The notes beneath the pieces are model-generated. The model did no database searches. It saw nothing but the letters and a program-made list of their open reading frames with translations, and was not told the DNA's origin. Below are positions 31,216-42,387 of a stretch of 64,000 nt of DNA, piece by piece. A program made the translations under genes and the position numbers. Location of the stretch: assembly GCA_022606425.2 (NCBI GenBank), contig JAHDVF020000997.1:1-64000 (forward strand). The letters run 5' to 3'. This DNA comes from Lepidostoma basale. Its lineage: Eukaryota > Arthropoda > Insecta > Trichoptera > Lepidostomatidae. The first letter of the stretch is position 1. Each line of letters begins with the position of its first letter.

Positions 31216-31955
31216 AGCATTGAGATATCATTTATCTGTGTAAATTTAATATTGGACAGTGATCCAAATAAATTAGGCCCGCAATGTATTCAGGCCGGTC
31301 CAATAGTCTGGGAAATGTTTCATCAAACCCGTGACTGGCCGATATTATGACGATTTGTGCATTTATTTATAAAGTAATCGCTCGCCAGGGCCGGCCAAGT
31401 CCGGCCCTCTCAGCGTTCAGCGTCTGTCGTGGGCACTGGGTCGGATATGGACGGTAATTTATATGGAAGAATGAAGATGGGGAAAAGATAACACTTCTTG
31501 TTGCGTGCATAATTAAGACCAACGGTCCAAAGCGTCTTGAAAACAGATTGTTTTAGTATTCAGTGGAATATACAGGGTGTGAAAATTACCTTTATGGTGT
31601 CTTGTAACAGAGCCATTGTGTCCCGACAGAATGCGCTGTGAAGAACATCTTGCCTCAAATATTTTATATTGTTTGTAATAATATGGCCGAGCCATAGAGG
31701 GCTCCCTCCGCTTACCCGAAGCTGTTTTAGGCGCAGCGGCGCCTTTCGTCAGCTTCACTCGTGCACTCCCTAGGCCCGTCCCCCGTCCATGCGGGACTTA
31801 CGTTAAAAAAATTATAATATATGTATATTTGCAACCAAGGGGGACCCAGACCACATTTAAGCTACGCTACTCTCCCTCGATGTCCCGCCGTACACACATA
31901 GCAATACAACAGCAAAAGAAAATACACAATTGATACATAAATAACATATGTTAGA
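31216..31955. other. Unassigned, GC-richer islands
   Basis: 31390-31470 and 31680-31800 are GC-rich (for example GCCAGGGCCGGCCAAG) but match nothing I recognise. Open frames here are Arg/Ala-rich because of base composition. Confidence 0.35.
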
Positions 31956-31959
31956 GAAA

Positions 31960-32015
31960 GCTTTAAACATTCATATTGTTTGTAATGTCTGTTGAGATAA
32001 AAAACTTATTTGATA
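31960..32015 (+). pseudogene. LINE family L2t, 3' UTR remnant
   Basis: CTTTAAACATTCATATTGTT and TGTAATGTCTGTTGAGAT match the L2t 3' UTR. The TTTGA tail is reduced to one unit. Confidence 0.55.
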
Positions 32016-32034
32016 TATCGTTCTTCCAATTATG

Positions 32035-32145
32035 AAGGTGTAGGGCCTCCGCAACATGTCGAGAAAAATAAACTCAAAAGTGGAAAAAACAATTTTTAAT
32101 TCATAAAAAATTCGCCATTTTGGAATTCTACAGTATTAGGCCTCA
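32035..32145 (+). repeat. H6 repeat fragment
   Basis: ATGAAGGTGTAGGGCCTCCG, CAACATGTCGAGAAAAAT and AACTCAAAAGTGGAAAAA match family H6. The second core box reads GCAA instead of GAAA. Confidence 0.5.
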
Positions 32146-32154
32146 AGTTTTTCT

Positions 32155-32275
32155 AAAATTATGTATGAATGTAGAGGAAGTTCGAGAGGTATGTCAGGAC
32201 AGAGCAGTATGGCGGTCCATACTATCTGCCTACCCCGACGGGGAAACGGTGTGATCGTTAGTTTAGTTAAGTAAA
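32155..32275 (+). pseudogene. LINE family L1t, terminal fragment
   Basis: Encodes ECMNVEEVREVCQDRAVW-like sequence and RSILSAYPDGE, then GTGATCGTTAGTTTAGTTA. 5' truncation leaves about 120 bases. Confidence 0.65.
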
Positions 32276-32920
32276 AAAAATCACTGTAAAACCGATAATG
32301 TAAACGCGTTTTTATTATACGAGTATATTTTATCAGCAATCTGAAAATAGATAAAATAGTGTATTGTAAACATTTTTAGTTAAATAAACTCAATTAAGTG
32401 GAACTAAACAGCGTTTAATTTCATGGAAATCCATTGCATCAATCAGAATCATTTAGCTTCCACAATCTTGGGAGAATGAGAATTGTGCACGTATGGACGT
32501 GTTCAATTCGCCTCTCCGAGGTCCTCGACCTTCGTTGTTAGAGGGCACACGAGAAAGCACATAAATGAATGAAATAATAAAAATCTCATTTGAAATAAAC
32601 TTCTGCGAATTCAGGTCATACGAAGAGATTACAAAAAAGTACAAGCAATAAAAGATGTAAAAAATGCTATTCAAACGAAGGATGCGAATAATGAAATGTC
32701 TGCTCCTGTCAACATGCGAGAATTTATGTAGAAAAGAGAATGCGAGGTCAGGAAATGTAATAACTCTAAAATAAAGAGGCTATTACTTTGTAAACTAGGT
32801 ATATTATAACACAATAAAAACAAATGCATAATTACTATTCTGCTGTTATCTTATTTAACAGGTACCGATGAAACAAACAATGATCAAAAGGCAAATATAT
32901 ATGATCCAATCAAATCATGA

Positions 32921-33347
32921 TTTAATTGTATCTCAATAGAGACAAAGATGTAAATTGGAAACTGAATATGGTTGATCAAGGTGTTTATAGGACTTATGAC
33001 CTGTCATTGGTTGGGTTTTCATCTATGGAGATTTAAATCTCCATAGATGGCGTTAGTATGTAGATTATATATAGAGTAATCTTAAAAAGATTAACATATG
33101 TAATCAAAATCTTCATAGATGGCACATTGAAACTGACATGTGAAATCTGGCATAGGACTTTAACATATATACAACTTCCAAAAATTTGTCATACATGGTC
33201 ATAAACAAAGGTGGAATGGGGAATGTTGTAATTACATAAAGCGTGCGCTTAACCCAACCAATGACAGGTCATAAGTCCTGTAAACACCTTGATCAACCAC
33301 ATTCTGTTTCCAATTTGCATCTTCGTCTCTGTTGAGATACAATTAAA
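32921..33347. mobile_element. Complete foldback MITE, 427 bp, TCATGA duplication
   Basis: Inverted repeats of about 95 bases start TTTAATTGTATCTC at 32921 and end GAGATACAATTAAA at 33347. The flanks are TCATGA at 32915-32920 and 33348-33353, though that hexamer is itself a palindrome. The centre holds a perfect 28-base palindrome (ATCTATGGAGATTT and mirror, 33021-33048). A second copy is cut by the window start (1-303). No transposase and no assigned superfamily. Confidence 0.8.
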
Positions 33348-33424
33348 TCATGAATTGATAACCAACGGCGGGTGAAATCCAGTATTCGTATACAAGTATA
33401 AGTATACATTCACAAAAAAAATCA

Positions 33425-33505
33425 ATTCAGTTTATTTTCTCAAAAGATTATTACAAACAACAATTATATTATAGTTTAAGGCATATATTGAGAACGCATG
33501 AGTGG
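33425..33505 (-). pseudogene. LINE family L2t, 3' UTR remnant
   Basis: AATTCAGTTTATTTTCTCAA and TTAAGGCATATATTGAG are the complement of the L2t 3' UTR. No coding part remains. Confidence 0.55.
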
Positions 33506-33639
33506 TTCCATTTAATGGAATGCAAGACAATTTTAGATAAACTTAAGGCGTTAACACTATGGAATTCCACAGAACATGAAGATGGCGGAATTCTCAAATA
33601 ATTCCCTGATAAGTTTGAAAAAATGGGTAACTGTGAACC

Positions 33640-34104
33640 CTTCTTCTTCTTCCTCCTCCTCTTAGTTTAGGTCGTATGACCTGGGATGATGATGTCCAGC
33701 CATCTCTCAATCTCTTCGGCGGCCTTCCTGGTAATCTCTTACTGCTTGGGTTTTCATCTTTAACAATTTTTGCAATTCTTGTATTCTCCATGCGGTCCAC
33801 GTGGTCTCTTCAAAAGCGCCTTCTGCTTCTTCCCCATCTCACTATGTCCTCAACACCACAGACAGACCTTATCCGTTTCATTTCTGATCCGATCTCTGAG
33901 GGTTTTGCCTGCAATGGAGCGTAGGGTTCGCATTTCTGCTACTCTAAGAAGGTTCTTAGTTCTATTGGTATCAGCTCTGACCTCTTTTCCATACGTCATG
34001 ATGGGGCGAACGCATGCATTGTATATCTTGTCTTTACTTTCGGTTAGCATGCATTTGTTCAGTTTCCAGTTTGCATCTTCGTCTCTATTGAGATACAATT
34101 AAAT
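33640..34104 (-). pseudogene. LINE family L4, C-terminal region fused to a MITE end
   Basis: The minus strand (34098-33850) reads NACVRPIMTYGKEVRADTNR, LLRVAEMRTLRSIAGKTLRD, then WRRWG-type sequence and GRPPKRLRDGWTSS (33730-33690), and ends in GAGGAAGAAG repeats. The 5' 45 bases (34060-34104) are instead the terminal repeat of the MITE at 32921-33347, so the fragment starts in chimeric sequence. Compare 61250-61697. Confidence 0.75.
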
Positions 34105-34245
34105 TTTTGATAATGCCTTAGTTAGGAAAATTTTGTCATTCTTATTAAATATATTAAAACTTCTGTAAATCAAACGTTTTCATATGTATTATTTGTTATA
34201 AATGGAGTTTAAAATCATTGTTCAAGAAACAATAAATAACTGAAA
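34105..34245 (+). repeat. H7 repeat, degenerate
   Basis: TTTGATAATGCCTTAGTTAG is the H7 centre with the GAAAC box lost. The right arm TTCATATGTATTATTTG and TCATTGTTCAAGAAACAAT is preserved. Confidence 0.5.
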
Positions 34246-34559
34246 TAGCCTTGGTGATAGTGTACACGCGGTACACAAATATTTCAAGTAAATTATGGAT
34301 TTCCCGTTTCGTATATCTGACCTCTTTAAAAAAATTGGGACAAAAATAAATGCATCAGTTAGTAAATTGATAGTAAATGTTCGCGTTTCCCGATTTGATG
34401 GTCAAACAAAGTCCTTCAAATTTATTTTTAACACTCGAACGCTTTTATATTGAATTATCGGACAGTTGGCTGAATTAATAGGACGTTGACTCACCGTGAA
34501 AGCGAGAAAATTGTTTGCGTTATTATATGAAAACATTTCATACCATGATTTGTAAAAAT

Positions 34560-34830
34560 ATCATTTTGATATATCGAGAATTTGCAGCTTGTCGAGTGAA
34601 AGAAGAGGCTACACTGAAGAATGATTTGTATACTCTAGACAGATTTGATCACCAATTCAGAAGTCTCGAGAAGAGCTCATTGCAGCAATTGAAATGCATT
34701 AAAGTTCATAAAATTTCCTATCAGGGTAACATATTTCATAAAGACAGACATTACATCCTACAACTAATGATAATGGTCAAGATTGAAGGACGACGTGGTT
34801 CTAGCTGAAGGCGAACGTCTTGACTCCACA
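34560..34830 (+). pseudogene. LINE C-terminal fragment, degenerate
   Basis: Encodes EEATLKNDLYTLDRFDHQFR, then KVHKISYQGNIFHKDRHYIL and MVKIEGRRG. The last part resembles the KISYLGHVLR...MGKIEGRRG block of L7-type LINEs (compare 48262-48507). The RT is absent. Confidence 0.5.
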
Positions 34831-35584
34831 GCTTTAGGGTGCGGCATGGCGCGAAGGGTATGAAGAGTTCTAAAAAAGAACTCGTATAATGAGCGAGTTC
34901 CTTAATAGGATCGAGTTCTTAATATGAATGTTCAATCCGTATTATCCGTATATCCGTTCAATTTGTAGTTGTATTCGAGAATGAAAAACAGCAAATATTT
35001 TTATATTTTCTCGTCCGAACAAAAGTTACAAGAAAAGGCAAACAAAATCGCCAGAGGGTCATATTTTTGCCACTGGCTCTAAACATGTGCAATTCAACAG
35101 AGCTGTTCCGTTACGCAGACACTTGATAGCTTCTCCCGCAGACATTTCAAGTTTTACTGCAGGTACTAATGGCTGTGCAGTGTCAACACCTGCAGTTTCC
35201 TGACAAGAGGGCATTCTTCGGCGGTAAATTTTATAACTTGTTGTTTCACGCCTTCCGGTTTTAAAATAGTTTCCGGAATCCCGGAGTCGCGAGTTTACCG
35301 TTCATCATGGCGCCATTCGGCTAATGACGCTGAAACAACAGAATTAGAATAGATTTTATACTGAGATACACGTTTCTATATACAAGTGTGATATCATTTA
35401 TTTAATCATTTATTTATTTTAAACATATCTAAAGCGTTACAGATTTTTTTTCTTCCAATAATCTAAAGATACACAATAATAAGAGATACACAATAATAAG
35501 TAATACATATACGTTACATATACGTTAGAGATACACAATAATAAGTAATACATATTAGATTGATAAAAAGAGCGAGAAACATAA
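34831..35584. other. No recognisable feature
   Basis: Includes a short direct repeat of GAGATACACAATAATAAG-type units at 35463-35550. Nothing else supportable. Confidence 0.4.
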
Positions 35585-35865
35585 AAGCCGTGCCACACTG
35601 TTTTAAACAAGCTCTCCACATCGGTCTCCACCAGCGTTTTAAAACTGTGTAGACACTTGTTTTAAACCAAAATTCGTTTGACCTTCAACAAACTTTGTGG
35701 ACGGACGAGCATAGTATGCGTGTGGACCCACCGTTTAAACACGCATTCCACATGTGGAGAGCTTGTTTACAACAGTTTGTGGACGCTACACTAACCGTGG
35801 GCTCCACAGCTCTCCACCAAGGTCACTCCTGTGGAGAGCTTGTTTCAAACAGTGTGGCACGGCCT
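35585..35865. mobile_element. PIF/Harbinger-like MITE, 281 bp
   Basis: The ends AAGCCGTGCCACACTGTTTT (35585) and CAGTGTGGCACGGCCT (to 35865) are inverted repeats about 35 bases long, flanked by TAA at 35582-35584 and 35866-35868. The subterminal motif GTGGAGAGCTTGTT recurs several times in both orientations inside, a plausible transposase-binding array. No coding region. Confidence 0.75.
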
Positions 35866-35874
35866 TAAGATGCA

Positions 35875-36266
35875 CGACAAATTAATAAAATAAATATACC
35901 AAACAATTATAATAAAGATAGTACTTCCCTCAGATGAGCCAAACTATCACAAAATACGTCAAACTCCGAGGTGATACGATTAAGCAAAGATATTGCTCTA
36001 CCTACCGACATAACCATTGGCAGGTTGGTTCTGCATCGTGGGAGATAAAACAATCTATGGCCCCTTTGTCGAAGATAATTATCAGGGACGAACAGACCTA
36101 CATCACTCAGGATTTCTGAGTTGTGTATACAACAGCCTATTAGTCGAAAGAAATGAACACCCAAGTGAATGTCTCGTCTCCTCTCGAGTGACGGGTAGCC
36201 TAGCATCCCTAGCAAGAAATCAGTTGGAAAGAGCCACGGGTAATATCCATATTCCCTAAGATCCAT
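35875..36266 (-). pseudogene. LINE family L2t, C-terminal fragment
   Basis: 119 open codons on the minus strand (36266-35907) read YPSLERRRDIHLGVHFFRLI, then GHRLFYLPRCRTNLP and VGRAISLLNRITSEFDVFCD up to the natural stop. This is the longest preserved piece of the L2t C-terminus and confirms the frame used for the other copies. The upstream RT is missing. Confidence 0.8.
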
Positions 36267-36269
36267 ATC

Positions 36270-37015
36270 ATCATCATCTGCTATCTTTCTCGTGTCCGAG
36301 GAAGATTTCCTTCATGGTTGTGGGTACGCATATGGCTAAAAAGCCTAATCCTGGATCCATACACTTTGGGGACATCTAGAGCAGGGAAAGGCGTTAGCAG
36401 TGGAAACGCCACTGTCTCCCGATGGTCTCTCCTTTCTCCTCTTCCTCTTCTCTGCGGCGTCATCTCTGCGTTATGCTTCAAAGACCTGTGTGCCTTTAAG
36501 TACTGTTATTCTCCACATAGGCCTGTCTTCTGCAGTCTATGTTTGGAGATTTGTTTTAACCCATTCATCGCCACATGTTTGTAGAAATAGCGCGCCGGTA
36601 CGCCACGTATTTTCTCCCAAACTATCGAAAAATATCGATCCTTTTTGATTTGTTAATATTTTAAAATATTCATAGATGTCGTTATGAGAAAATCGGAATT
36701 AATTTTGAAATACATCTTTCGAAGTCTACGTAGAGCGCACATGTGTGCTTACGGCGATCGTCGGGTTAAGGAAGTCCTTGAAATGTTTCCTTTGACCTCC
36801 GCGTGAATGAGTGCGAACAAGTGTGATATAAGCGTGTTATCGATACACATTTCATAGTTACCTAGGTAACTGTTCTTCAAGTAAGAGTTGACTACATACT
36901 CGTATGATAATAGGAAACTTTCCATGATATTATTGAGCAAGTCACTTAAATAATAAGCTAAGATATTTAAAAAAAAATTACAACCGTTATATACAATCCA
37001 AAAAACCTAAAATGG
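36270..37015. other. No recognisable feature
   Basis: A GC-richer patch (36340-36500) carries overlapping open frames with no motif I can name. The remainder is AT-rich. Confidence 0.35.
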
Positions 37016-37017
37016 GT

Positions 37018-37290
37018 GGCAGTGCTACAAAAACGGGTAGTGATCTAAAGGATAGATCGCATGGCTCCTTTCAGGGGATTTGGGTTCAACCCTGGACACG
37101 ACCCGATTCCTTCTTCAAATTAGTGTAAATTAAATGTGGTCTGGCACCCCCTTGCTGTTCCCGTCTTTAATTGTAAGTCCCGGATGGACCGGGGACAGGC
37201 CCAGGGAATGTACAAGCGAGGCTGACGAAAGGGTGCCGCTACGCCCTATAACAGCCTTGGGTATGTGGCGGGAACTTCTATGTTACTTTA
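37018..37290 (+). mobile_element. Probable tRNA-derived SINE
   Basis: A B-box-like GGTTCAACCC (37083-37092) lies in a tRNA-like T arm, with an A-box-like TAGTGATCTAAAGG about 45 bases upstream. The body (CTGGCACCCCCTTGCTG, GGACCGGGGACAGGCCC) is GC-rich and followed by AT-rich DNA. Only one copy is in the window, so the call rests on the pol III boxes. Confidence 0.5.
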
Positions 37291-37790
37291 AAATTAAAGA
37301 TCATCTGATAAATTCCAATAGAAATGATTAAACTCCTTGGTGTTAATTAAAAATGTTATTGAATCTACCGTTTGAAATATGAATAAATGCCATAGAAATG
37401 AGATATTTTCACGGTAAATTTTTTGAATATTTAATAAAATGTATTATTACGAAAATTCTTGGATTGAAACGACACTGGAGCACAAACAAAAATTTGGATG
37501 TTTTTTGATAATTGCAACTGAGAACTTTAGCGTTGATGCGTGGAATTTTAAAGCGTTCTTGCCATACTTCGCATCAATATTTTTATATTTCTTCTTCAAA
37601 AGACGCGAAAGAGTTTTATTGCTTATTTGACATCTGAATATCTTGGCAAATGGCGCAGATTACCGATGCTGAAAAACGTCAACCATTAAACATGTTTGCC
37701 GACACCCAAAACACACGAATAAATGCGAAAAAATATTGTACGTAACATATAATGCAAACTTATAAACTGCTTAGAGATACAATTTTGAGT
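37291..37790. other. No recognisable feature
   Basis: AT-rich. The 63-codon open frame at 37439-37630 has no recognised motif, and no splice or promoter context supports it. Confidence 0.35.
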
Positions 37791-37794
37791 TTAT

Positions 37795-38400
37795 TATCTT
37801 CTTCTTCTTCTTCTTTGCTAGCCTTCTTCCATCCACTGCCTCTTCCGATTTCCTCCACTCGTCTCTATCCTGCCCCCTTTGTATCCAAGATTTTCCAACC
37901 CTTTTGACAATATCATCGGTCCATCTCATCGGTGGCCTTCCGACATTTCGCCTATTTGACCATGGTCTCCAACTGAGTATCCTGGGTGCCCACCTGTTGC
38001 CACCCTGTCTAGCCAAGTGTCCAGCCCATTGCCATTTCAATTTTGCCACTCGGTCCATGATGTCAGCAACCCTGGTGCGGCGTCTGATTTCTTCATTCCT
38101 TATGCGGTCACGCAGGCTCACACCAAGTATCTGTCTTTCTATGGACCTCTGTGTACACTTGAGCCTGTGGACACTTTTTGCTGTAAGAGTTGTCGTCTCT
38201 AGTCCGTGTGTCATCATGAGTAGTATACACATGTCGTAGACCTTTCTTTTAATACAAACCGGTATTTCATTATTTTCAAAAACATGTCTCAGTTTACCAA
38301 AGGCGGCCCAACCCAGTCTAACTCTTCGAGGTAGCTCTGCAGTTTGATTCTCTTTTCCGAGTCTGATTTTATGACCGTAAATAAATTGTTTATTCATTAA
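37795..38400 (-). pseudogene. RTE-like LINE (L5), long C-terminal fragment
   Basis: The minus strand (38505-37771) is open for over 200 codons: RVRLGWAAFGKLRHVFENNE, MTHGLETTTLTAKSVHRLKC, RSIERQILGVSLRDRIRNEE, KLKWQWAGHLARQGGNRWAP and VGRPPMRWTDDIVKRVGKSW, ending in a Lys-rich GAA-coded tail. Only the region after the catalytic YADD is present. Openness and low decay suggest a relatively recent insertion. RTE-type assignment is from the motif order and was not searched. Confidence 0.8.
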
Positions 38401-38640
38401 TTGTTTCATCTGAAATTTCATAACAATTTGTACGCAAAAATCACATCTATATAAATAAAAGGCAAAGTGTGTTATTGTGTGCTCAGAATAACCCTGTAAA
38501 TACATTACGGATATTTACAATTATCTCAATATCTATTCATTGTACTCCGACGGTTGTTCCTGTAATACTTTTGTTATGAACCGAGATTTAATTAATTTTA
38601 AAATTAATAAATTATTTGATAAATGATAATTCAAATGTGT
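38401..38640. other. No recognisable feature
   Basis: AT-rich spacer between two LINE fragments. Confidence 0.35.
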
Positions 38641-38644
38641 GACA

Positions 38645-38990
38645 GAGAGACCACATTGCAAATGAGGAGGTTCTTCAAAGAATTGAAGGAGGTAGGCACC
38701 TGCTCAGACCTTGTCCGAAAAGCGTGCAAGATGGATCGGCCATGTAATACGACAAGAAGGCCTCTTGCATGCCATAATGGAGGGTATGACCGAGGGGACA
38801 AACTCTAGGGGACGCCCACGCCGAGAGTACCTGGAAGACCTGTTGATGGACGTGCGCTGCTTATCATATGCAGATTTTAAAAGAGCCGCACAAGACAGGG
38901 AAGAATGGAAGAGAATAAGAGAGGAAATTGCTGCAAACCTGTCCCAGAGAGAGAGAGAGAGAATGGTTAATTGTGTAATGATCACCCATC
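38645..38990 (+). pseudogene. LINE family L3, best-preserved C-terminus
   Basis: From 38711 the plus strand is open: SEKRARWIGHVIRQEGLLHA, MEGMTEGTNSRGRPRREYLE, LLMDVRCLSYADFKRAAQDR and EEWKRIREEIAANLSQ, then a GA-rich end. This is the reference for the decayed minus-strand copies at 8285 and 13925. It is truncated before the RT. Confidence 0.75.
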
Positions 38991-39540
38991 AATTATTGAC
39001 CAATCAAATCATGATAGCCAAAATGGCGCGCAATTCAAATCTTACAGTATTATTGTAACAACCTGTATTAGCATGTTACTAATAGATATTAGAATCAACG
39101 ATACGGATGAATCCAAATGACTCCTAAACGCTAGTAAATATCTATCATAAAGATTATTTGCAGTTTGATGCTGACGTCACGGGGCAATCGGATGAACGGA
39201 TATTAAAGTTTTGGCAACCGCGGCGCAAATCTTCAGCAAGAATGAACCTCATGCTCGCGACGTGACGCCATCTTGTGCCGAGAGCTGACGGAATAATTCC
39301 TCGGGAAATTCAGATAAATAGCTGGATCGTGGCATTTGGGCTGTGTCTTAAATCTTACGGGAACATTAAATTTGTATGAATTAATAGAGACAAGTGGGAC
39401 TGGAAAGAAATCACCGGAAAGGTCACTCCAAATTCTTAGATTTCAAAATTATTCTATCAGCTGCGAAAAACAAACTTGTTTTTACTTGTTGAATGAACAA
39501 ATATTTTCTTATTTATATAAATCACCAGAGATCCAGTCGA
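38991..39540. other. No recognisable feature
   Basis: A GC-richer patch at 39165-39300 has no identifiable content. No repeat shared within the window. Confidence 0.35.
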
Positions 39541-39825
39541 TTTGCATGGATTGGAGAAACCAGAACAATCAAGACTTTGTATGGACTAAGACTTCTGGGA
39601 AACCCCAAAAAGATTGCTGGAGTGGCACCCAGGTGGTAGAAGACCAATTGGACGACCAAGGCTGCGATGAAAAGATGAAATATTGAGAGATGGGGCGAAA
39701 TTATTACAAGTGTCAGATTGGAGGGTCGAAGCGGAGGACAGGAGGAGTTGGAGGCGAAGAATGCCGGAGGCTAAGGCTCGATATGGGCTGTAGGGCCATT
39801 GAAGAAGAAGTAGAAGACTTCTGGG
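39541..39825 (+). pseudogene. LINE C-terminus, unassigned family, GAA tail
   Basis: One frame reads GRRPIGRPRLR, then KDEILRDGAKLLQVSDWRVE and AEDRRSWRRRMPEAKARYGL to a stop, followed by GAAGAAGAAGTAGAAGA. The GRPRLRWKDE and EDRRSWRR blocks are typical LINE C-terminal signatures. No RT domain. Confidence 0.65.
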
Positions 39826-39962
39826 AAGGCTAGGATAGCGTTTTCTAGATAATATTCTGGCTGATTTTGTGAAGCTAGTTAAAAGCGACGATTGGGAGAA
39901 TCACAAGATCTAGGAGCTCGGATAAATATCATCAAAGAAGCTAAAACTCTTACTTAAGTACT

Positions 39963-40400
39963 ATCTAACTAACTAATTAACTAACCATCACGCCGTTTTT
40001 CCGGAGGGGTATGCAGAGAAGATGAACGCCATACTGTTCTATTCTGATATAATTTTCGCGCCTCTTGTATATTCAAACATCGTCGGTTGTTCCAACTTTG
40101 AACAGACCGTCTTTCAGTAATTGATTAATTTGACCATGCCTTCCTTCGTCTCCTCGATTATTTTTTTTTTACATATTTTTAACCATTCTTCTCTCGTCCA
40201 ATCGTTCCATATGTCAAAACCATCTAAGTGACACTTTCTTAATTTTATTTAGGACGCATTCATCCGCCTTATATTCCTTTCTAACTTCTGCATTGGGTAT
40301 TCTATCACACGTTGTTTTTTAGTGATATCATTTCTATGGCATTAATTCTACTTTCATCCTTATTCTCCAAACTTCACTTCCATACATAAGGACAATGCTA
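39963..40400 (-). pseudogene. LINE family L1t, C-terminal third, decayed
   Basis: The tail is at 39963 (TAACTAACTAATTAACTAAC). The body can be followed by nucleotide similarity to about 40400 (CATACATAAGGACAA) with many substitutions. No frame survives, making it one of the older L1t copies. Confidence 0.65.
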
Positions 40401-40950
40401 ATAATAAATTCAGCCACCCGTGTAAACGCCAATTGAAAATGATTTATTTTCTAAAGAAGAGAAGAGAGCAAATGCGATGGTAGTTTTGGCTAATTATTCA
40501 CTAACAACGCACTAATACGGAGCCCGTTAGTGCATACAATGCGTAGATTCCGCCCGTAAATCATCCAAGCCGTTTGATGTTACATTCAGTGAGGTCATCT
40601 GCCAAGGGAATAGCAAGGATTGAAATATTATGAACATAATACGCCCCGCACTCGGTACTTGTGATAATTGTTATTTGTATTATTGCCAAGAGTAATATAA
40701 TATAATATGTTTATGTTGTATATCTCTATTATAGGTGGAAGGGATAAGCGTTCAAAGTTCCGCAGTAGTTAATTTGCTCCGTTTAAGTAGCAAGTGTTTT
40801 GATATGAATAATATTTGTTTAAAAATAAAATTAAACACCATTTCACTTAGTAAAACCCACTTTATTTCAAATAAAGTGGGTGGGTGGTGAAACCAGTGCA
40901 AAAACATGTCCTAACTTAAGATGTGTTATTTTCCTCTTGTTACCTATTTG
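40401..40950. other. Unassigned, with one short inverted repeat
   Basis: CCCACTTTATTTCAAATAAAGTGGG at 40856-40880 is an almost perfect hairpin, followed by GGTGAAACC. It resembles hammerhead repeat arms but no core is visible. Confidence 0.35.
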
Positions 40951-40954
40951 TTAG

Positions 40955-41070
40955 AAGTCAGAAGAATCGATTTGCGTGTATGACTTGCTGTATGAATGTT
41001 GAGAAAGCTAGAGACGTGTGTGAGGATCGAGTGATTTGGCGATCCATTCTCTATACCTATGAATGATATG
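40955..41070 (+). pseudogene. LINE family L1t, terminal fragment without tail
   Basis: AGTCAGAAGAATCGATTTGC and TATGAATGTTGAGAAAGC match the end of the L1t coding region. The match stops before the terminal GGCGTGATGGTTAG. Confidence 0.55.
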
Positions 41071-41131
41071 TTTCATATTTTCATTCGTATAAATATTATG
41101 TAACCTGGGAATGGGTAAAGAACTAGAAATA

Positions 41132-41643
41132 GGGTGTTTTTTTAGAGGTATACAATACATATTCAAAATGAAAAAAAAAAACACATTAAATTAATGTTAA
41201 TGTCTATGATAATGTTAATGGCTTTATTTAATAGATCATTTTATGCCATGTATGTTTAAAAATGATTTCGGGCATATGAGCGCCACGGATAGCTCGAATG
41301 AAGCACATTCGTGAAATCCAATTTTCGACAATTGTCGTCTTTGTGGATGCGTTTTATCCACTAGAGTGTACGTGGTGCGAAAACGATCCATGGTCTTCCG
41401 AATAACTTGCTCGGATTGACGATTATGTCGACCGTAAAATGGACGCAGTGCACGATAAGTTTGGCGAACCTAACCATGTTTTTCAAAATAAATTTGCACA
41501 ATTTGCAAGTGCTGTTCTGACGTCAGTCTATTCATGGTAAAATGGCAAAACGTATTGACTACAAATCAACTATCAACTGTAAAATTGACAGTCTGTAGAA
41601 ACAATATTGCCAGTTTAAAACCAAACCTCTATAAAAAACACCC
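41132..41643 (-). mobile_element. Mariner-like deletion derivative with intact ends
   Basis: The ends GGGTGTTTTTTTAGAGG (41132) and CCTCTATAAAAAACACCC (to 41643) are inverted repeats with TA on both sides (41130-41131 and 41644-41645). The minus strand begins MNRLTSEQHLQIVQIYFEKH just inside the right end and continues RQTYRALRPFYGRHNRQSEQ and MDRFRTTYTLVDKTHPQRRQ with one stop. This is the helix-turn-helix N-terminus of a Tc1/mariner-type transposase. The catalytic part is deleted, leaving a 512-bp element that needs a transposase in trans. Confidence 0.75.
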
Positions 41644-41645
41644 TA

Positions 41646-42379
41646 TATCTATGTAGTTTTCATAAAGAAATATTATGTTTTAGAATATCATGAACAGTTC
41701 TGAAGGTATTTTGAACGATATGTCGATTATGTGGAGACATATTTTTTATGTTGTATTTTCACGAAAGCCTTGAAACTGTCCCATCAATAACTCTTTAATT
41801 GACACAAAACACGAGGTTAACACACTTTGGTGTGCCTTCACAACGAACGGAATGTGTGATGTCTTCCGCAAGTCACGTTCAATAATCTTGTATACACATA
41901 AGTTATACTGAATACTGAACAGCTGTACGCCAACTTATCTGTAATTCATATAATATATAAAATCGATAATGACACTGAGATAGCTTACGAAGCTTATTCA
42001 AATATTAAATAGACAACTTCTTAGTAAATAGATACTTAATACCCCTTTATTTCACACAATACACACCGCGAGCCAAGTTTTCTACCTTCCTGCTTATCGC
42101 ACTAACCACGCTTAAAGCACGACAAAATACCAGATTTGCGATAGTTACGATAAGTACTTCTGTTATATCCATGTTTTCCAATTGAACGAGTGTAAATTAA
42201 AAAAAAAAATCGGAGTAAACAATACTATAATGTTACTTTGCTTTTTTGTTCCATTATTATAATTATTTTAACTCTTTATTTTTTTATACGAGTATAATAT
42301 CTCATTGTACAAGAAGGACCCGAGTCGTGCAGAGGATCCAAAACATGTTTTCTTTTAATCAATGGCAAAGCATTTTGTC
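41646..42379. other. No recognisable feature
   Basis: AT-rich sequence, no match found. Confidence 0.4.
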
Positions 42380-42387
42380 CATTAGAC

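Noticed and set aside
36318..36584. Zinc-finger-like HMRTHNHEG on the minus strand
   Set aside because: No paired cysteines and no repeated finger. Resemblance is limited to a few residues.
37439..37630. Small membrane-like protein (63 codons)
   Set aside because: Hydrophobic end reflects AT-rich composition. No homolog recognised and no gene context.
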